A stretch of 64,000 bases of DNA from Kryptolebias marmoratus (Eukaryota > Chordata > Actinopteri > Cyprinodontiformes > Rivulidae), in assembly GCF_001649575.2 (NCBI RefSeq), contig NC_051431.1:3742225-3806224 (forward strand). The letters run 5' to 3'. Both the position numbers and the translations under genes were made by a program. The notes beneath the pieces were generated by a model that saw nothing but the letters and a program-made list of their open reading frames with translations, was not told the DNA's origin and did not search any database. Positions 24,358-36,187 of the stretch are shown here, one piece after another; position 1 is the stretch's first letter, and each line of letters opens with the position of its first letter.

Positions 24358-24501
24358 TTAGTGTGAGCTAGGCTGGATGGTTGCATACTCGACAAGGTCC
24401 CCAGGGCCAGTTTGAGCAGAGCTTCGTGGGCTTGGAGACGAGGCCAAAGCTGCAGTATCCAGCTCCGCATACTGGACATCACTGTCCTTGTGGCCAGAGT
24501 T
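24358..24501 (-). CDS. nectin1: Nectin-1-like protein, alternative C-terminal exon with paired ITIM-like motifs (partial gene)
   Basis: This is a terminal exon of 47 codons plus TAA, after the acceptor TCTTGTCTCCAG. It opens in phase 0 with NSGHKDSDVQYAELDTAAL, joining cleanly to the phase-0 donor of the exon at 32174-32275. The peptide has two tyrosine motifs that fit the V/I/L-x-Y-x-x-L/I/V immunoreceptor inhibitory pattern: VQYAEL at residues 9-14 and VEYATI at 37-42. The tyrosines are 28 residues apart, which is the usual spacing of ITIM pairs that recruit SH2-domain phosphatases. The linker is rich in Ser and Pro. The peptide ends IQPSSH, with no PDZ ligand. Seen directly: frame, motifs, splice site and stop. 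Known: such pairs mediate inhibitory signalling in many Ig-superfamily receptors. Inferred: the exon gives one receptor isoform an inhibitory tail. I do not recall an ITIM pair in mammalian nectin-1. Confidence 0.82.
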   Translation of the reverse strand, partial: NSGHKDSDVQYAELDTAALASSPSPRSSAQTGPGDLVEYATIQPSSH

Positions 24502-25369
24502 CTGGAGACAAGAGAGGCGAAAGGTATGTGAGGAAGTGAGGCAACCAAATAATGACAGAGTGAGAGAGATAGATAACCTGACAGAGAGAAGGGATGGAGA
24601 CGAATGAGGGAAATGTTGACTGAAGGTCGGACTGGGACATTTCGAGCAGCCATTAGAGAGCGGGGCAAGGGAAAAATGGAACATACACAAAAAAATGCAC
24701 AAGAATGATTTAAAATGACAAGCCAACAAACGGATGAAACCAGAACACACAAATCAAATCTAAGTGTTATTAAAAAATGAGGACACTGTCAGTTTTCACT
24801 GTGCACGTCAACATTTTTACATTATTTTAAATTAAAAAACTGTTTAATGAAAGTATTTGCATGTGCAACAGAAAACAAGTAATACATTTGCAGCCAGATG
24901 TGCCAGTAGCATAATGTGCGATTCTCCGAAATTTTTGCAACGTATAAAGTTCAGGGGTATGAAAAATTCAATTAAACACAACAAAATGCTGTAACTAAAC
25001 AAGTTGACTGGGTGCATCTTAAATGGGTGAATTATAGTGAATACATGTCTGTACAATCTTCTAAACCACAAGGACTGTAATTTATGTGTCCTCGTTGCTG
25101 TTGAGTTCAGAGATCGTGGCTGTAACCACGGATACTATGCAACACATGGAGATGTGCCCAGAAGCACTTTAATGGACACGGAGGAATGATTCAGTCGTCT
25201 GACATATCAGCGTGAACGTAAACACAACGAAAAAAAAACCAATCATTTACCCAACATCTGATCACTGAGCACAAATACAAGTCCAGTGGTTGAATAACTG
25301 ATTGAGTTGTTGAAAATTTGGCCAAGTTAATGATAGAGCAAATCATCCTAATGAGGTAATCAAAACAAA

Positions 25370-25845
25370 TGCAGATAAATTTGTTGCTACCCTTACAGCT
25401 CAGTAAAACAACGCTTCATTTCTTGTGAAAAGTGATTCAGTTAAAAGCAGTTCTCTGATGTATATCTGCATGCCTTCAGTCTGTGATAAAGTAAACAAAA
25501 TGATTTGTTTATTTTGTAAAAATATGCTAAAATAGTATCGGCAGATTTGTTGTTACCCTTAAAGAGAAGATTGCATTATAGTCATGTTTCAAACTAAGTG
25601 TTCAACCTTAATTAGTACCACAGGTGCCTTTAAACCTTTCTTCAGCCTGTTTAAAGAGAACAAACATCCTCTGGTTAGTTTTAAAAGTTGTGTTCACTAC
25701 ACTGTACATAGAGCAGAAAAAGCAAAGGCGAGAGCGATTCGAGGAGCTCAAAAAAGACATTATAGATATAATACCAACCTTCCAGGGCGTGGACGCAAGA
25801 GAAAATGTGAATATATGTACTGGCAAGCCCTAAAATTTCTGAGAC
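25370..25845 (+). mobile_element. Tc1/mariner-like transposon relic, 5' half only
   Basis: The sequence matches the left end of fish Tc1 elements as I know them. Two direct repeats with the form AGATTTGTTGTTACCCTT (near 25375 and 25543) resemble IR/DR-type termini. They are followed by a leader with ATTAGTACCACAGGTGCC, then the degenerate start of a transposase frame with a basic EQKKQRRERFEELKKDII segment. A deletion then jumps to the linker region encoding LPGRGRKRK. The catalytic part and right end are missing, so the copy is dead. Confidence 0.75.
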
Positions 25846-25871
25846 TGATAAACTGGAGCTTTTTGGCCTTC

Positions 25872-25897
25872 TTTTATTATTATTATTATTATTATTA
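25872..25897. repeat. (TTA)n microsatellite
   Basis: About eight copies of TTA/ATT. Confidence 0.9.
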
Positions 25898-28064
25898 CGG
25901 AAGGATACCAACCAGTTTATCTGTGTCTGTAAGTAATGACACTGTTTAACAGTCACAACATATATCTCATATTGTTCTTGTCTAAAAATAAATAAAAGAA
26001 TCCAAAAGTCTGACAATCACTGACTAAACACTAAGAGAATTAACTTAAATGTGTAAGGAACCTAATTTCAACATAAATTTATGAAATTAGGTTTCTGATG
26101 TCTGTTTTTAAATCTAAGCACTGAAAGATGATTCTTTCTCCTTTTTAAATAAAAGTAATAGACTTCACAGAGATGACAGTTACAAACACAGTTCGCATAT
26201 AACTTTAGGTAAAACAAACAGTGGATTTGCTTTCACAGAGGAAGATAAATAGTAATCAGGCTAAATTTGTGTTTGTACTTCAAACAACCTCAAATTACAG
26301 GTGAAAGATGACGGGGATCAAAAGATAATGGATAAAGCTCTCATTTTGAAGTCTACGGATTGTAAATAATATCTTTCTTTTGTTTATATGAGCAAAAACA
26401 ACTGCATAACAAATACCAGCTCAATAAAATAGGCACCAAAAATGAATGAAGAAAAATAATTAACTATATTATTTGTGTAGATGGAACTTTACTGGAAATG
26501 TCTGTTTGGAAATCAAAGTTTTTCAGCTGGAGGTTTTATTTATTTTTTTGTTGTTGTGTTTTTTCAGACAGTGCAAAACCAAAGAAAATATCTTTATCAC
26601 ATGATAAACTTGAGAAAATCTATTTAGATGCATCCTCTGTTTCGTTTCCCAGACCCTTTTTTCGTTGTTGTTTCACAAACAACTTTTTAATGTGTTTTAT
26701 TGTCTCACTGGATTTACTTGAGACCAGTTGGAGAAACAACTTCCAGAACAGAATAACTGTTAACAATAAAAAAACAATGTGAAAAAAAATTCTGTTGTCT
26801 GTGAGTTGCTAAGTCTGCAAATTAAAGTAAGACAGTTTCAATAGTTTTTCAAAAGAAAAGCTGTATGCACACTGAACTATGTGATAAAGAAGTGGAAAAA
26901 TAATGCAAGCATGTGTGCAAATACAGCAACCTTCTCTAGAATTTTATATAAAAGGTCTTTTTAAAACTTGGTTGTATGAATGAGTTTTTTAAAGACAAAA
27001 AATAAAACATCAAATGAGTTTTGAAATGTACTTGTGTCCGCATGGATTGAGCAAGACATGTGCCAGGAAAGTATTGCAATGTGACATTTTTAATAAACTA
27101 CAACAAAGTACAATGTTGCCGTTTTATCCTGTATCTTTTTTTCCCTCCTTTGACTCATGCACCAGCCAGTCTTGCATCACCTATCTATGCCTTTTTGAAC
27201 AAATGCACAACAAAGTTTGGGGTAAGATCTGGTTTTAGACACGTGCACGACATCATGAAACAAAAGTGTTTCTTTTGGGGGCACAATATGTTAGTTAATT
27301 ATCAGTACTAGATAACAAAGTCCTGCAGAAAAATATTCTTGCTGTGCCACAAATGTGAATGTGATGGACTCCTGTGCAGGTTAATTCTTGAGGCACATAC
27401 AGGCAGATGATGAAACATGATACAACTAAGGAACAGAGCCGAAATAAATTCAAAGATGCCAGACAAAGACTAATGGGTGCTGACATCAACAATCTGAAAA
27501 GAAGTAACTGAAAACCAAAAACTATGTGCACCGAGGGGAAGTGAATACAAAATGGCTGCAGTAGAACTGATCAGAAACAGGAAACTTAACCAAAACCCCA
27601 AATCGATATACTCCAACACAACAAAACAGGAAGCAGGGTTCAGAACGGAGAAATAACTTCTACTTCAAATTACAGAACACAAATACAGAAAACAAGGTCA
27701 TTTAATAAAACAAGAAACAGAAGCCACAGCCACAGCCTTATATATTACTGTTTCCCTCTAAAGCAGTGATGACTTTGATACATTTTCTTTGGCTATCTTT
27801 GTGCATTAAAGCCATTTGGTTATGTTTAGGATGTTTAATACTAGAAAAGGCATAAAAAAGTTTGAAAGTTAAATGTAATATTTAAGTATCCTGCACTTTC
27901 CTTTATGTCACATGGTGGCAATGATGCCAGGCTTTTATGGTCGGGAAATATAAATGATTTGTGATCGGGGTGTTTGGAAACCCAACACAGCTCCAGTTTC
28001 TGCTGGAGAGCAGGCTGCACTGGGTCTATGTCTATCCAAACACGGAGAGAAAACTTTGCGTATC

Positions 28065-28690
28065 AGATGAGTTCAGCCAATAATTACTTTCTGAAAGTTT
28101 CAGTAAATTCTAGTGGTTGATGAGATGTTTTGCCAAAAGACAGACCGGATGGTTGCCAACAGGTAATACGAACGTGTGATTCCATGTGTGATTCTCAGCT
28201 ACTACCACACTACGTTTTAGCTCAATATATGTGAAATTGACTGAGCTATAACTACTTTTTGTATTTTTTAAGTTCAGTTGGCTGTGGCGGCCATCTTGAA
28301 GCGGTTTGACTCCAAAAGGTAATCAGCTGCAGCTGGTCACCCAATGATTATGTTCTGTGAGTTTCATTATAATTTATCCAGTGGTTCATGACAGACATGC
28401 ATAGTTGACTCCAATAGTTAGTTAAAAATTAAACTATGTTCTGGGAATGACTTTTAGCTACTAGCATGACAGATTTTTGCTCAATATCTGTAAAATTGTC
28501 AATTATTGTGGTAACCATCTTGCTCAAGGTTGACTCTAAAAGTTAACCAGTTTTAGATGTACACTGAATTATTACCTTATGAGAGTTTCCTTAACTGGTT
28601 CATGAGAGCCTAATGCTACAAATTAATAAACGCAAACAAGAGTAAAAACATTATCGCATTTCGCCTTCAGCAGCAGGCGATAACATTCGC
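28065..28690 (+). repeat. Dispersed family A repeat, about two units
   Basis: Landmarks in order are TTACTTTCTGAAAGTTTCAG, GACAGACCGGATGG, TTCTCAGCTACTACCACAC, GGCGGCCATCTTGA (28286-28299), TATAATTTATCCAGTGGTTC, a second TTTTAGCTACTAGC unit with GGTAACCATCTTG, and the GCAGCAGGCGATAACAT end near 28680. Confidence 0.8.
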
Positions 28691-29582
28691 TTTTACTAAA
28701 CTCACTAAAATATGAACATCTGTTAATACTGTCAAAATCTGTTTTTCCTGGTAAGGAAATCAAAGGAGCAAGAAGAAGTGAGGTTGGCCAAGACTGGGGA
28801 GTCCTTTGGGACGATACCAGCTATACATCGCAACATGTTTTATTTTCATCTGAGAAAAAAATCCCAGAGAAATGACTGGAGCTTCTGCAGAATGTTTTGT
28901 TAATAATTAAAATCCACTTTGCAATCTCACTGTTGCCTCAGTCTCTGCACCCACTGGATGTTTAAATGTGGAATATTTGTCATGACCAGAGTGCAATCAG
29001 GGAGAAAATTACAGCCACGTCGCCTTCAAAATGTGCAGATAGTGTTTTTCCCCTCGAGAATCATCATTAGTAACACTCAGATCCCAGCAGCTGTCAATGC
29101 ATGTCTCCCACAAATAGTGTTTTGAAAACCTCACTGATATCCAATCCATCTTAAGTGCAGCCCTAAACTTTAATTTGAGTGGAATGTTATGAGTGATAAG
29201 AGATTAATCTGAGCAAGATCTACCCTCAGTGACAACAGATTATCAGGAATTAAACCTCCGGTTCCTTTGTGCATTGAATTGAAGATGATATTTTAATACT
29301 CTTGAATGGCTACACAGATAATCAAAATAAACACGCCTAAGGAAAAAAAAAAAATGTAACTTTATTCCTGCAGGTTTACGAGTGCCGAGCCGCTTGTAAA
29401 ATGCATAATCTTTTCCAAATCATAACAAGCTTGGCTAGGAGACCAGTAAATAAAGCTCAACATATGCACCTTATCAGGAACGTAAAGCATAAAAACTTGG
29501 AACTTGCTTTTGATTTTCTCAAGTGATGTTCAACAATATGTCATTAAAGAAAAGCAGAGGTTAGTCTTTGAATTATTCATAC

Positions 29583-30031
29583 ATTAAAGGCCTAGCATTC
29601 CTTGAAGGAATGCATATCGCCCGCTGCCTTTCACTAAAATCATCTTATGTTGAGAAATGACAAAGTTGTTGTTTGGTCAAGCTTTGCAAATGAGGTTATG
29701 TGCAATCTTGTGTGATATTACAAGGTGTCACGCTCAAAGTATAGGTTGGGAATGACTCTCAGCTGCTATTATATCAGATTTTAGCTCAGTATCTGTAAAT
29801 TAGAATGCGTTATAGCTGCTTTATGTTGGCTAATATTTATTACTTGCAGCCGCCATCTAGAATTCGATTGACTCCCAAAGTTAATCACTTGTAAATGTAC
29901 TTCCAATGACGATTTCCTGAAAGTTTTATTAAAATTTTATTCAGTGGTTGGAGATATTTTGGTAACAGACAGACACACAAACACACACCCAGGTAAAAAC
30001 ATTATTTTTCACCTTTCGGCAGGGGGCAATA
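29583..30031 (+). repeat. Dispersed family A repeat, near-complete one-unit copy (reference copy)
   Basis: The copy begins AAAGGCCTA and then the 19-bp near-palindrome GCATTCCTTGAAGGAATGC (29595-29613), followed by ATATCGCCCGCTGCCTTTCA. The interior holds GGGAATGACTCTCAGCTGC, GCCGCCATCTAG (29849-29860) and TGAAAGTTTTATTAAAATTT. It ends ACCTTTCGGCAGGGGGCAAT at 30011-30030. The two ends (CGCCCGCTGCCTTT and the complement of AGGCAGGGGGCAA-like sequence) form a weak inverted repeat. There is no reading frame. Confidence 0.85.
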
Positions 30032-32173
30032 AATATCTAACTGAAAAAAACTGAAAAAACTGAAAAAAATAAATGATTCAAGGTTCAAGATTAAAGACTC
30101 CGTTTAAGACTCGTTATGCAACCAATAAACTCCACCACCTTGAAGCAACTCCCAGCAAACAACAAGCTATCCACGAATGAATAAATAATCACGTCATGAA
30201 AATAAAAAGTATTTTTCATGGTGGAGAGCGGAGTATGAATTCAGTCTCACACCCTGAGGAAGGAAACTGCTCCCAAGTTTGTCAATACAACAACAGCAGA
30301 ATAAGCAGGCTTTGGCTGCAGAGAGATAGCTCACACTCACTCGTTACTGATTTTCCTTTAGGGGTAGTGTAACATTTATCTTCTAAAGTATCTGAGAGAA
30401 GTACAGTTGTTTCTCAACTTCCTATATATTTATAAGACATTTTATTACACTAAGTTTATGAGCAGGGGCTTAAAAGTCAGGAAGGAATTTGGAACAATGT
30501 GGGTTTCAGGATGTTGGACCGGGAATCTTGACTTTTGTGTACTGGGAAAGAAAGGGATCATTCCTAATATTCCTTGTTGGTCAACACCCTGACAGTTTGA
30601 TGTCAGACAGTTCAGTTCGCACACCACACATAAGATTTCTGTATCACATCAAACAGGGGTGGGGGTTATAATCTGTTTTTAGATGCATCACATCATGTAC
30701 ATGGACAATTCTGAAAAACATATCAAATTTCAAAAATCCATTTTGTTACTGTTAATCTGTGCTGCCACTTTAAGAGTAAGCAGACATTTTCTGTACACAG
30801 CTGTTTGTTCTGGTGAAGTTGCTGTAGCTGCTTTAATAAAAACATTTATCTGTCTGTTTTCACATCTTTTGTTTCTTTGCTGAGTCCTAAATAATATGCC
30901 TGTAAATAATAGCATACCATGAAATGCTAACAAATTTGATTTACGTAAAAGTTTTCACAGATAAACACGATACCAATCATGTTAGTTTTTATATGGTGTT
31001 TTCCATAATAAGGCATCATCTGTGGTCTTTTTTTTATTGCACAGCTTGCAAAACTGTATTTCAGGCCATGCACATTATTTCATTACCCACATCACACCTA
31101 ACTTAGCAGCTGCCCCCGTGTTTATAATTTCATTAACTACAGTACACTTTTGAAATGACAATATGGAGATTTGGACCAGGGTTTTTAATATTTATCTTTT
31201 ATCATCAACATATTTTCTGGCAGAGGAGAGCTCTTGTGCAGGTGTCAAAATACAGCTCTTGCACTCTGGAGACAAGCTGAAGACACCCGTGTCAAAATAA
31301 GCAAGGGATTGAGACACTCACAGCTATTTTGAGAGAAAATTTGTTGTGCAATTTTTTCAAGAACATTTAACATGCAAGTAATGACACACCAAGCCTCTGT
31401 GACTCAAGCAAGGAAACTGAGAACCACAAGACATTTTGCGAGACATCCTAAAAACTTCCTCATGAATGCTGTTCACCAACGAGTTGCCAGTAGCCACAGC
31501 CAAGTGAGATACTAATTTAAGTTGTGTTGGATTCTGAATGATTGTTCCAGCTGAATGAATTCTGTTTTCTCTTTGTTCACATACCACACACAAGACGATG
31601 CATTCACCTATGTTGTTCAAAAACTAAGATTCAAGCCAAAGCAAATAAATATTTCTGCATTCTTAAGCATCTGTGCCACTGAGGGAGGCTAAGCATGGTT
31701 AGCAGAGACATCAAAGACAAGGCAAACACTTAATAATCAACAGTTAACTCGTAGGGGCGGTGATGTACTTCAGACCATCATACTGCACTCAGTTGCAAGG
31801 CAAACCCACGAGTAATTACAGCATGGGATTACATGGGATGAAGGAGAGGTGAGGCAGAGGGCAGAGGGCGTGGTTTGGGGTCAGAACAAAAGACGGAAAG
31901 AGAAGATGCTGGCCAGCCAACAGAAGACGAGAGGCACTGATGATGATGAGGTGAGGAGCTCAGACAAAGCATCCTGGGGGATTTACTGGTTAGCTCAACA
32001 GCAGGAAAGCAAATATAAAGAGAGCCTCACTGACTCCATGACAGCTTTCAACACCTCAGAGCATGATAATAACAGAAGCTTTTACCAACAACAACAACTG
32101 GCTAAACAAAACAGCTGAGATGACCCTTTCATAGCGACGCGACCACAAACCTGCTTGATCCGTCGGTACTCAC

Positions 32174-32275
32174 CGGCTTATCAGTGAAGGGGGTCGACTC
32201 GGAGGGGGCCATGTCATAATAGGGAGGCTGAAGAGGAAGCTTCTGCATCTCTTCTTCCTTGTCAAGATGAACCAC
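32174..32275 (-). CDS. nectin1: Nectin-1-like protein, cytoplasmic-tail exon with PPYY motif (partial gene)
   Basis: An internal exon of exactly 34 codons, phase 0 at both ends, between the acceptor TTCTTGCAG and the donor CCG|GTGAGT. The peptide starts VVHLDKEEEMQKLPLQPPYY. PPYY fits the PPxY consensus for WW domains. The VVHLD...EE...LQKL.LQPPYYD pattern is the strongest basis for naming the gene: as I recall it, the beta-type cytoplasmic tail of nectin-1 has the same arrangement. If the donor is ignored, the frame continues 14 codons (starting VSTDGSSRF) to a TGA, so a retained-intron end is possible. Downstream it can join either terminal exon in frame. I am sure this is a coding exon, and less sure which nectin paralogue it belongs to. 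Confidence 0.85.
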
Positions 32276-33850
32276 CTGCAAGAAACACCAAGAGCTCAGC
32301 GTGACAGCAGCTCCTCTGCAGGTTGACTCTGTAATTAGTCCATCGTTGAAACTGCCACGTTTTTGTTGCAGACATCAGTTCAAAGCAACAACAAAGCCGC
32401 AGCAGCAAAACATCATGTTAACACTTTTTGACTTCTTTTGCTCACATTAGTTTTTTGGTGCTAATGAGCAGAAACTGACATCATTAATCTGAAATCTAAC
32501 TACAGCTTGACAGCAGTTTAAACTTTGACTGCTAATGTTGAACTCTTTATGAACACCAGCGTTATTTTGTCCAATTATTCACCCCCACATCACACAGACA
32601 TATGATGCAAACGTTTGAAACAGCAGAGCAGAAATGCTGAAGGAACTGCACAGCTGAAGAAAGCTTCACAACATACGCAGAAGGATTTTTTTTCATACTT
32701 AAAGGGGAAATTTGATTGAAAAAAACATACGTCACACATTAGTTGGAGCTTGGACAACCCAGATTTTTTAGATGATATGTATTCAATCTATAATCATTCC
32801 AAGTAAATGAGCATCTTTGTACTATAAAATATAAGTTAATAGCATAAAACAACTTTTAACAATAGCACAAACTTGGAAATAGTCTTATAATGAATTAATT
32901 AATGAATGACATTTTGGTACTTACACAGATATTTTGGTCAAACGAAAACTGTGTTAGAATTTGGATTCTTGCAAAAACAAAAATCTCTCTGAAAGGGTTA
33001 TTTGTTTTAACCATTGCTGTAAATAAATTTGTAGTCTGCAGGATTCAAGCTAAATTGTAGTCTAGAAGTCTTGGATGCAGTGAGCTTGAATAAAAACTGC
33101 TTTAAGCCTTAAACATTTCAGATTATTTTTTTTAAGTGGAAACATGGCTTTATCTTTATGAAATATAAAGAAGTCTTAGTTTTTGAACATAGTTTCATAT
33201 CATTAAATAATAAATTTAGTGATGATGATGATTAAACATAGTAATAGTTAAATAATAATAATAAGTTGAGGTCTCCTTCACATTGGATGGAAACCCTGCT
33301 ATGCTCTTCAAAACCTTTGCATTCAATTGTGGCTGCATTGTAGCAAATCTGGAAAACCCCTTTCAGTGTGATTAGAATAGAAAAGAACATCTTTATTGAT
33401 TCCCTGAGAGAAACTGGTTAATCATGGTACTGCTCCACTCTTCATATTTATCAAACAGCTTTTTTCCACTTCCCCTAGATCCTCAACATCACCCTCACCA
33501 TCAACCATGTATGCTCACAATCACACCAAGCCCCGGCTGTGACCCTCTTGGATCACATCAGGATGCAGCAACGACCTTGAAGATCAAGCCACACTATGAT
33601 GATTTTACCACAGTTATCACATCTGTGCTAAGTTGTTTCCATGACTTTGTCACAATCACAGTTGTAGCGTAGGAATTAGACCAGTATGACCAGTCTTGGC
33701 TTCTTGATGACCAAGCTATCCTGGTGCACATGGGCACTGTGTTGAAAGGAACTTTCACAAAAACAGTTCTGTGAAATGGTTTCAAACACCACTCCATGTC
33801 TAAGCTGCCTCTGACTGTTCATAAGCCACTAATTGAACCACGGTCTACAT

Positions 33851-34064
33851 CAGTGGTCTCCAATCCTGGTTCTCGAGGGCCTCCATCCTGCAGGTTTTAC
33901 TTGATCCTCTGCTCCAACACACCTGATTTGAATCAATGGGTGATTAACAGGCTTCTGCAGAAGATGAAGAGGTGATTTAACCTCTGAATCAGGTGTGTTG
34001 GAGCAGGGAAACAAGGAAAACATGCAGGATAGTGGCCCTCAAGGACCAGGATTGGAGACCCCTG
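33851..34064 (+). mobile_element. hAT-type palindromic MITE, copy 1
   Basis: This 214-bp element has CAGTGGTCTCCAATCC at one end and GGATTGGAGACCCCTG at the other. CAGNGGT termini with 8-bp duplications are typical of hAT elements. The flanks are GTCTACAT and GTATACAT (7 of 8 match). Most of the element is a fold-back: CTCCAACACACCTGATT recurs inverted as AATCAGGTGTGTTGGAG. No coding capacity. Confidence 0.85.
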
Positions 34065-36187
34065 GTATACATAGACGTGAGTTTTCAGAAATAAAGTGAG
34101 CTTCACAGCAGAAAAAGAGGCGTGGGGCAGAACTCAGCTGTGTTGATGTGGAGCACGACACATCAAATGTGAAACAGATGTCTCCCATGCCACTTTTAAA
34201 ACATGATGATTTAACAGTTTTTGAGCAATTCTCTTTGTGGTTAACTAAATGCAAAGTTGCTGTGCATCATCATAGATCTTCTCTGATTACTGTTGTTTAG
34301 GTTTTTAAATCCCACAGCTGGGTGATTTCACAAACATGTCATCACTACATCCCGTCGTCGAGCCAGAAAACGTAGCTTAGCTTTTCACATGTCAGCTGTT
34401 ATTGCTCTATTACTGGCTTGGTGACACAAAGGCACAATAGCAGCAAGATGACTTCAACCCCCCCATGCCACCTCAGTCCATTCAGAAATCGCACTGAGAC
34501 AGCCAGTCTGCTTGAAGCGTTTTGTGAAAGTGCCTATAGATGCCCAGCAATGGCTCCCACCACCCTCCTCCACGCTTCACCCAGGACTCTCACTGTCACC
34601 ACAATAATAAAGATGAAGGTTGAAAGAGTGAGAAAGAATCTGAGTACAAATGCAAGTGTTTTTGACTGATGAAGACTATTTTAAATATACTGCAATTTAT
34701 AGTAACTTATATCGAAACAATATTTGATGAAAACTGTTTAAACTGGCAGTTTTCAAACCTGAGCTGCCCACACTTTTTAAGTTATTAGAATTTATATATT
34801 ACCAAAAATCTTGTAAAATTCTTCAGTACATTTTGGCTGTCATCGTCACTTCTGATTGTTTCTTTTTTTGTTCTTGAGGTCTTTTTTTATTTAACAAAGA
34901 TCAGATGCTTATAATTCTTATCTGTTTCTTTTTGTTTGTGTTGTGATAAATTGTTATGCGCTCAAATTTCATTATAATTGCATACATGGCTATATAAATC
35001 CTTGAGAAACTGCACAATAAATGGATCTTTGAGCTTCTATTTTGCAAACAAAATCATTTTAAAAGATAACATGTCACATGACAGCCACCTTTGTGGTTGC
35101 GCCAATATAAAAGTTGGGGTTAAGTCAGATATTTGTAGCTGTATCTTTAGAATTCAACCTTTAGTTGTTTCATCTGTGGTCACGCAGAAGCAGTATGTGT
35201 ACAGAGAGGCACAGGATTTTCTTTTCCAACACGCTGTCCATTGTAAATTTACCCCACAGTGAAACACTAATGGATCTTTCACCTTGCAGAGTTTGAGGCC
35301 TCTGACAGAGAAGGGCTTTTTAAGGGTTTTTAAGGCGGTATACTCACAACAGGCTCCCAATGAACATCATGACAGGAGGGCGTTAATTATTATTCTAACA
35401 GCTCCCAAAACTTCGGCTGAATAATTGTCTGAACTTTGTCGTGAAAAGCAAAATGAATTGAATGAAATAAGTCAAAGTAACAAAGAACAATAAAGTTCTC
35501 AAAAAAAAAGTGAGTCATATAATAGTATTTGAACAATACATTTTCACTCCACAACAATGTGCTGTTCAATTTAAGGGATCAAAAGGCTGCCTGATGCCCT
35601 TTGATTCTCTTTTTCTTCCAGTCAGCAGTAGCTGTTGAACTCCAGTCAATACACACTTGGGTACTGGGAACCTTTTTTCTCGTCAAAAGGTGAAGAATTA
35701 AATGCCTGAGTGGTCATACAGGGAGCCGAGCCACCAGACTTCAGATGCAATTAGACTGAGGTAAGACTTGTTCAAACAATAAATGCTTTGGCCTTCTGGA
35801 TGGATGTCGGCCATTTGGCTCTCAGAGCAGCATACATTCAAGCCGGTTACATGGTTTCTGCATCAGGTAAACATATTTCACTTCGGGTCAGCTGAGCCAA
35901 GGCTCCTCATGCATGAGCACACCATCCATCTAAAGTTTTTCTGTTCCACTGAAACCTTGCAGGGCTAGATAATGGCTTTCTGTTCATTGTCTGCTTTATC
36001 TAACAAAGTTTTTTAAATGGGAGATTAATCCGGAGGCATATTTGTTGTTGTTCATAGCCAAAGAAATCATAAATGTTTAGGCTGCCTGCACTCAGCAGCA
36101 GAGGTAGTGTCATGAACAAGATTAATGCCACACAGGCTTCACAGTCAAAAAAGAAATGAAAACACAGAAACCATAAATTTCGACTAA

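Larger units (their letters stand above)
24502..32173 (-). other. Intron of the nectin-like gene
   Basis: About 7.7 kb between phase-0 splice sites. It contains a Tc1-like relic (about 25370-25845), a TTA microsatellite, and family A repeats near 28065-28690 and 29583-30031. The rest is AT-rich with no supported exon. Open frames near 27014, 30445 and 31849 carry no recognisable domain. Confidence 0.75.

Noticed and set aside
24171..24752. 193-codon minus-strand frame overlapping the ITIM-like exon
   Set aside because: It is a different frame from the spliced exon, runs through the splice acceptor into intron, and has low-complexity Leu/Ser composition. It is a shadow frame.
29583..30031. 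Family A as a canonical Helitron
   Set aside because: The one-sided hairpin is suggestive, but a 5' TC and 3' CTRR end with an A/T insertion site could not be shown, so the family is left unclassified.
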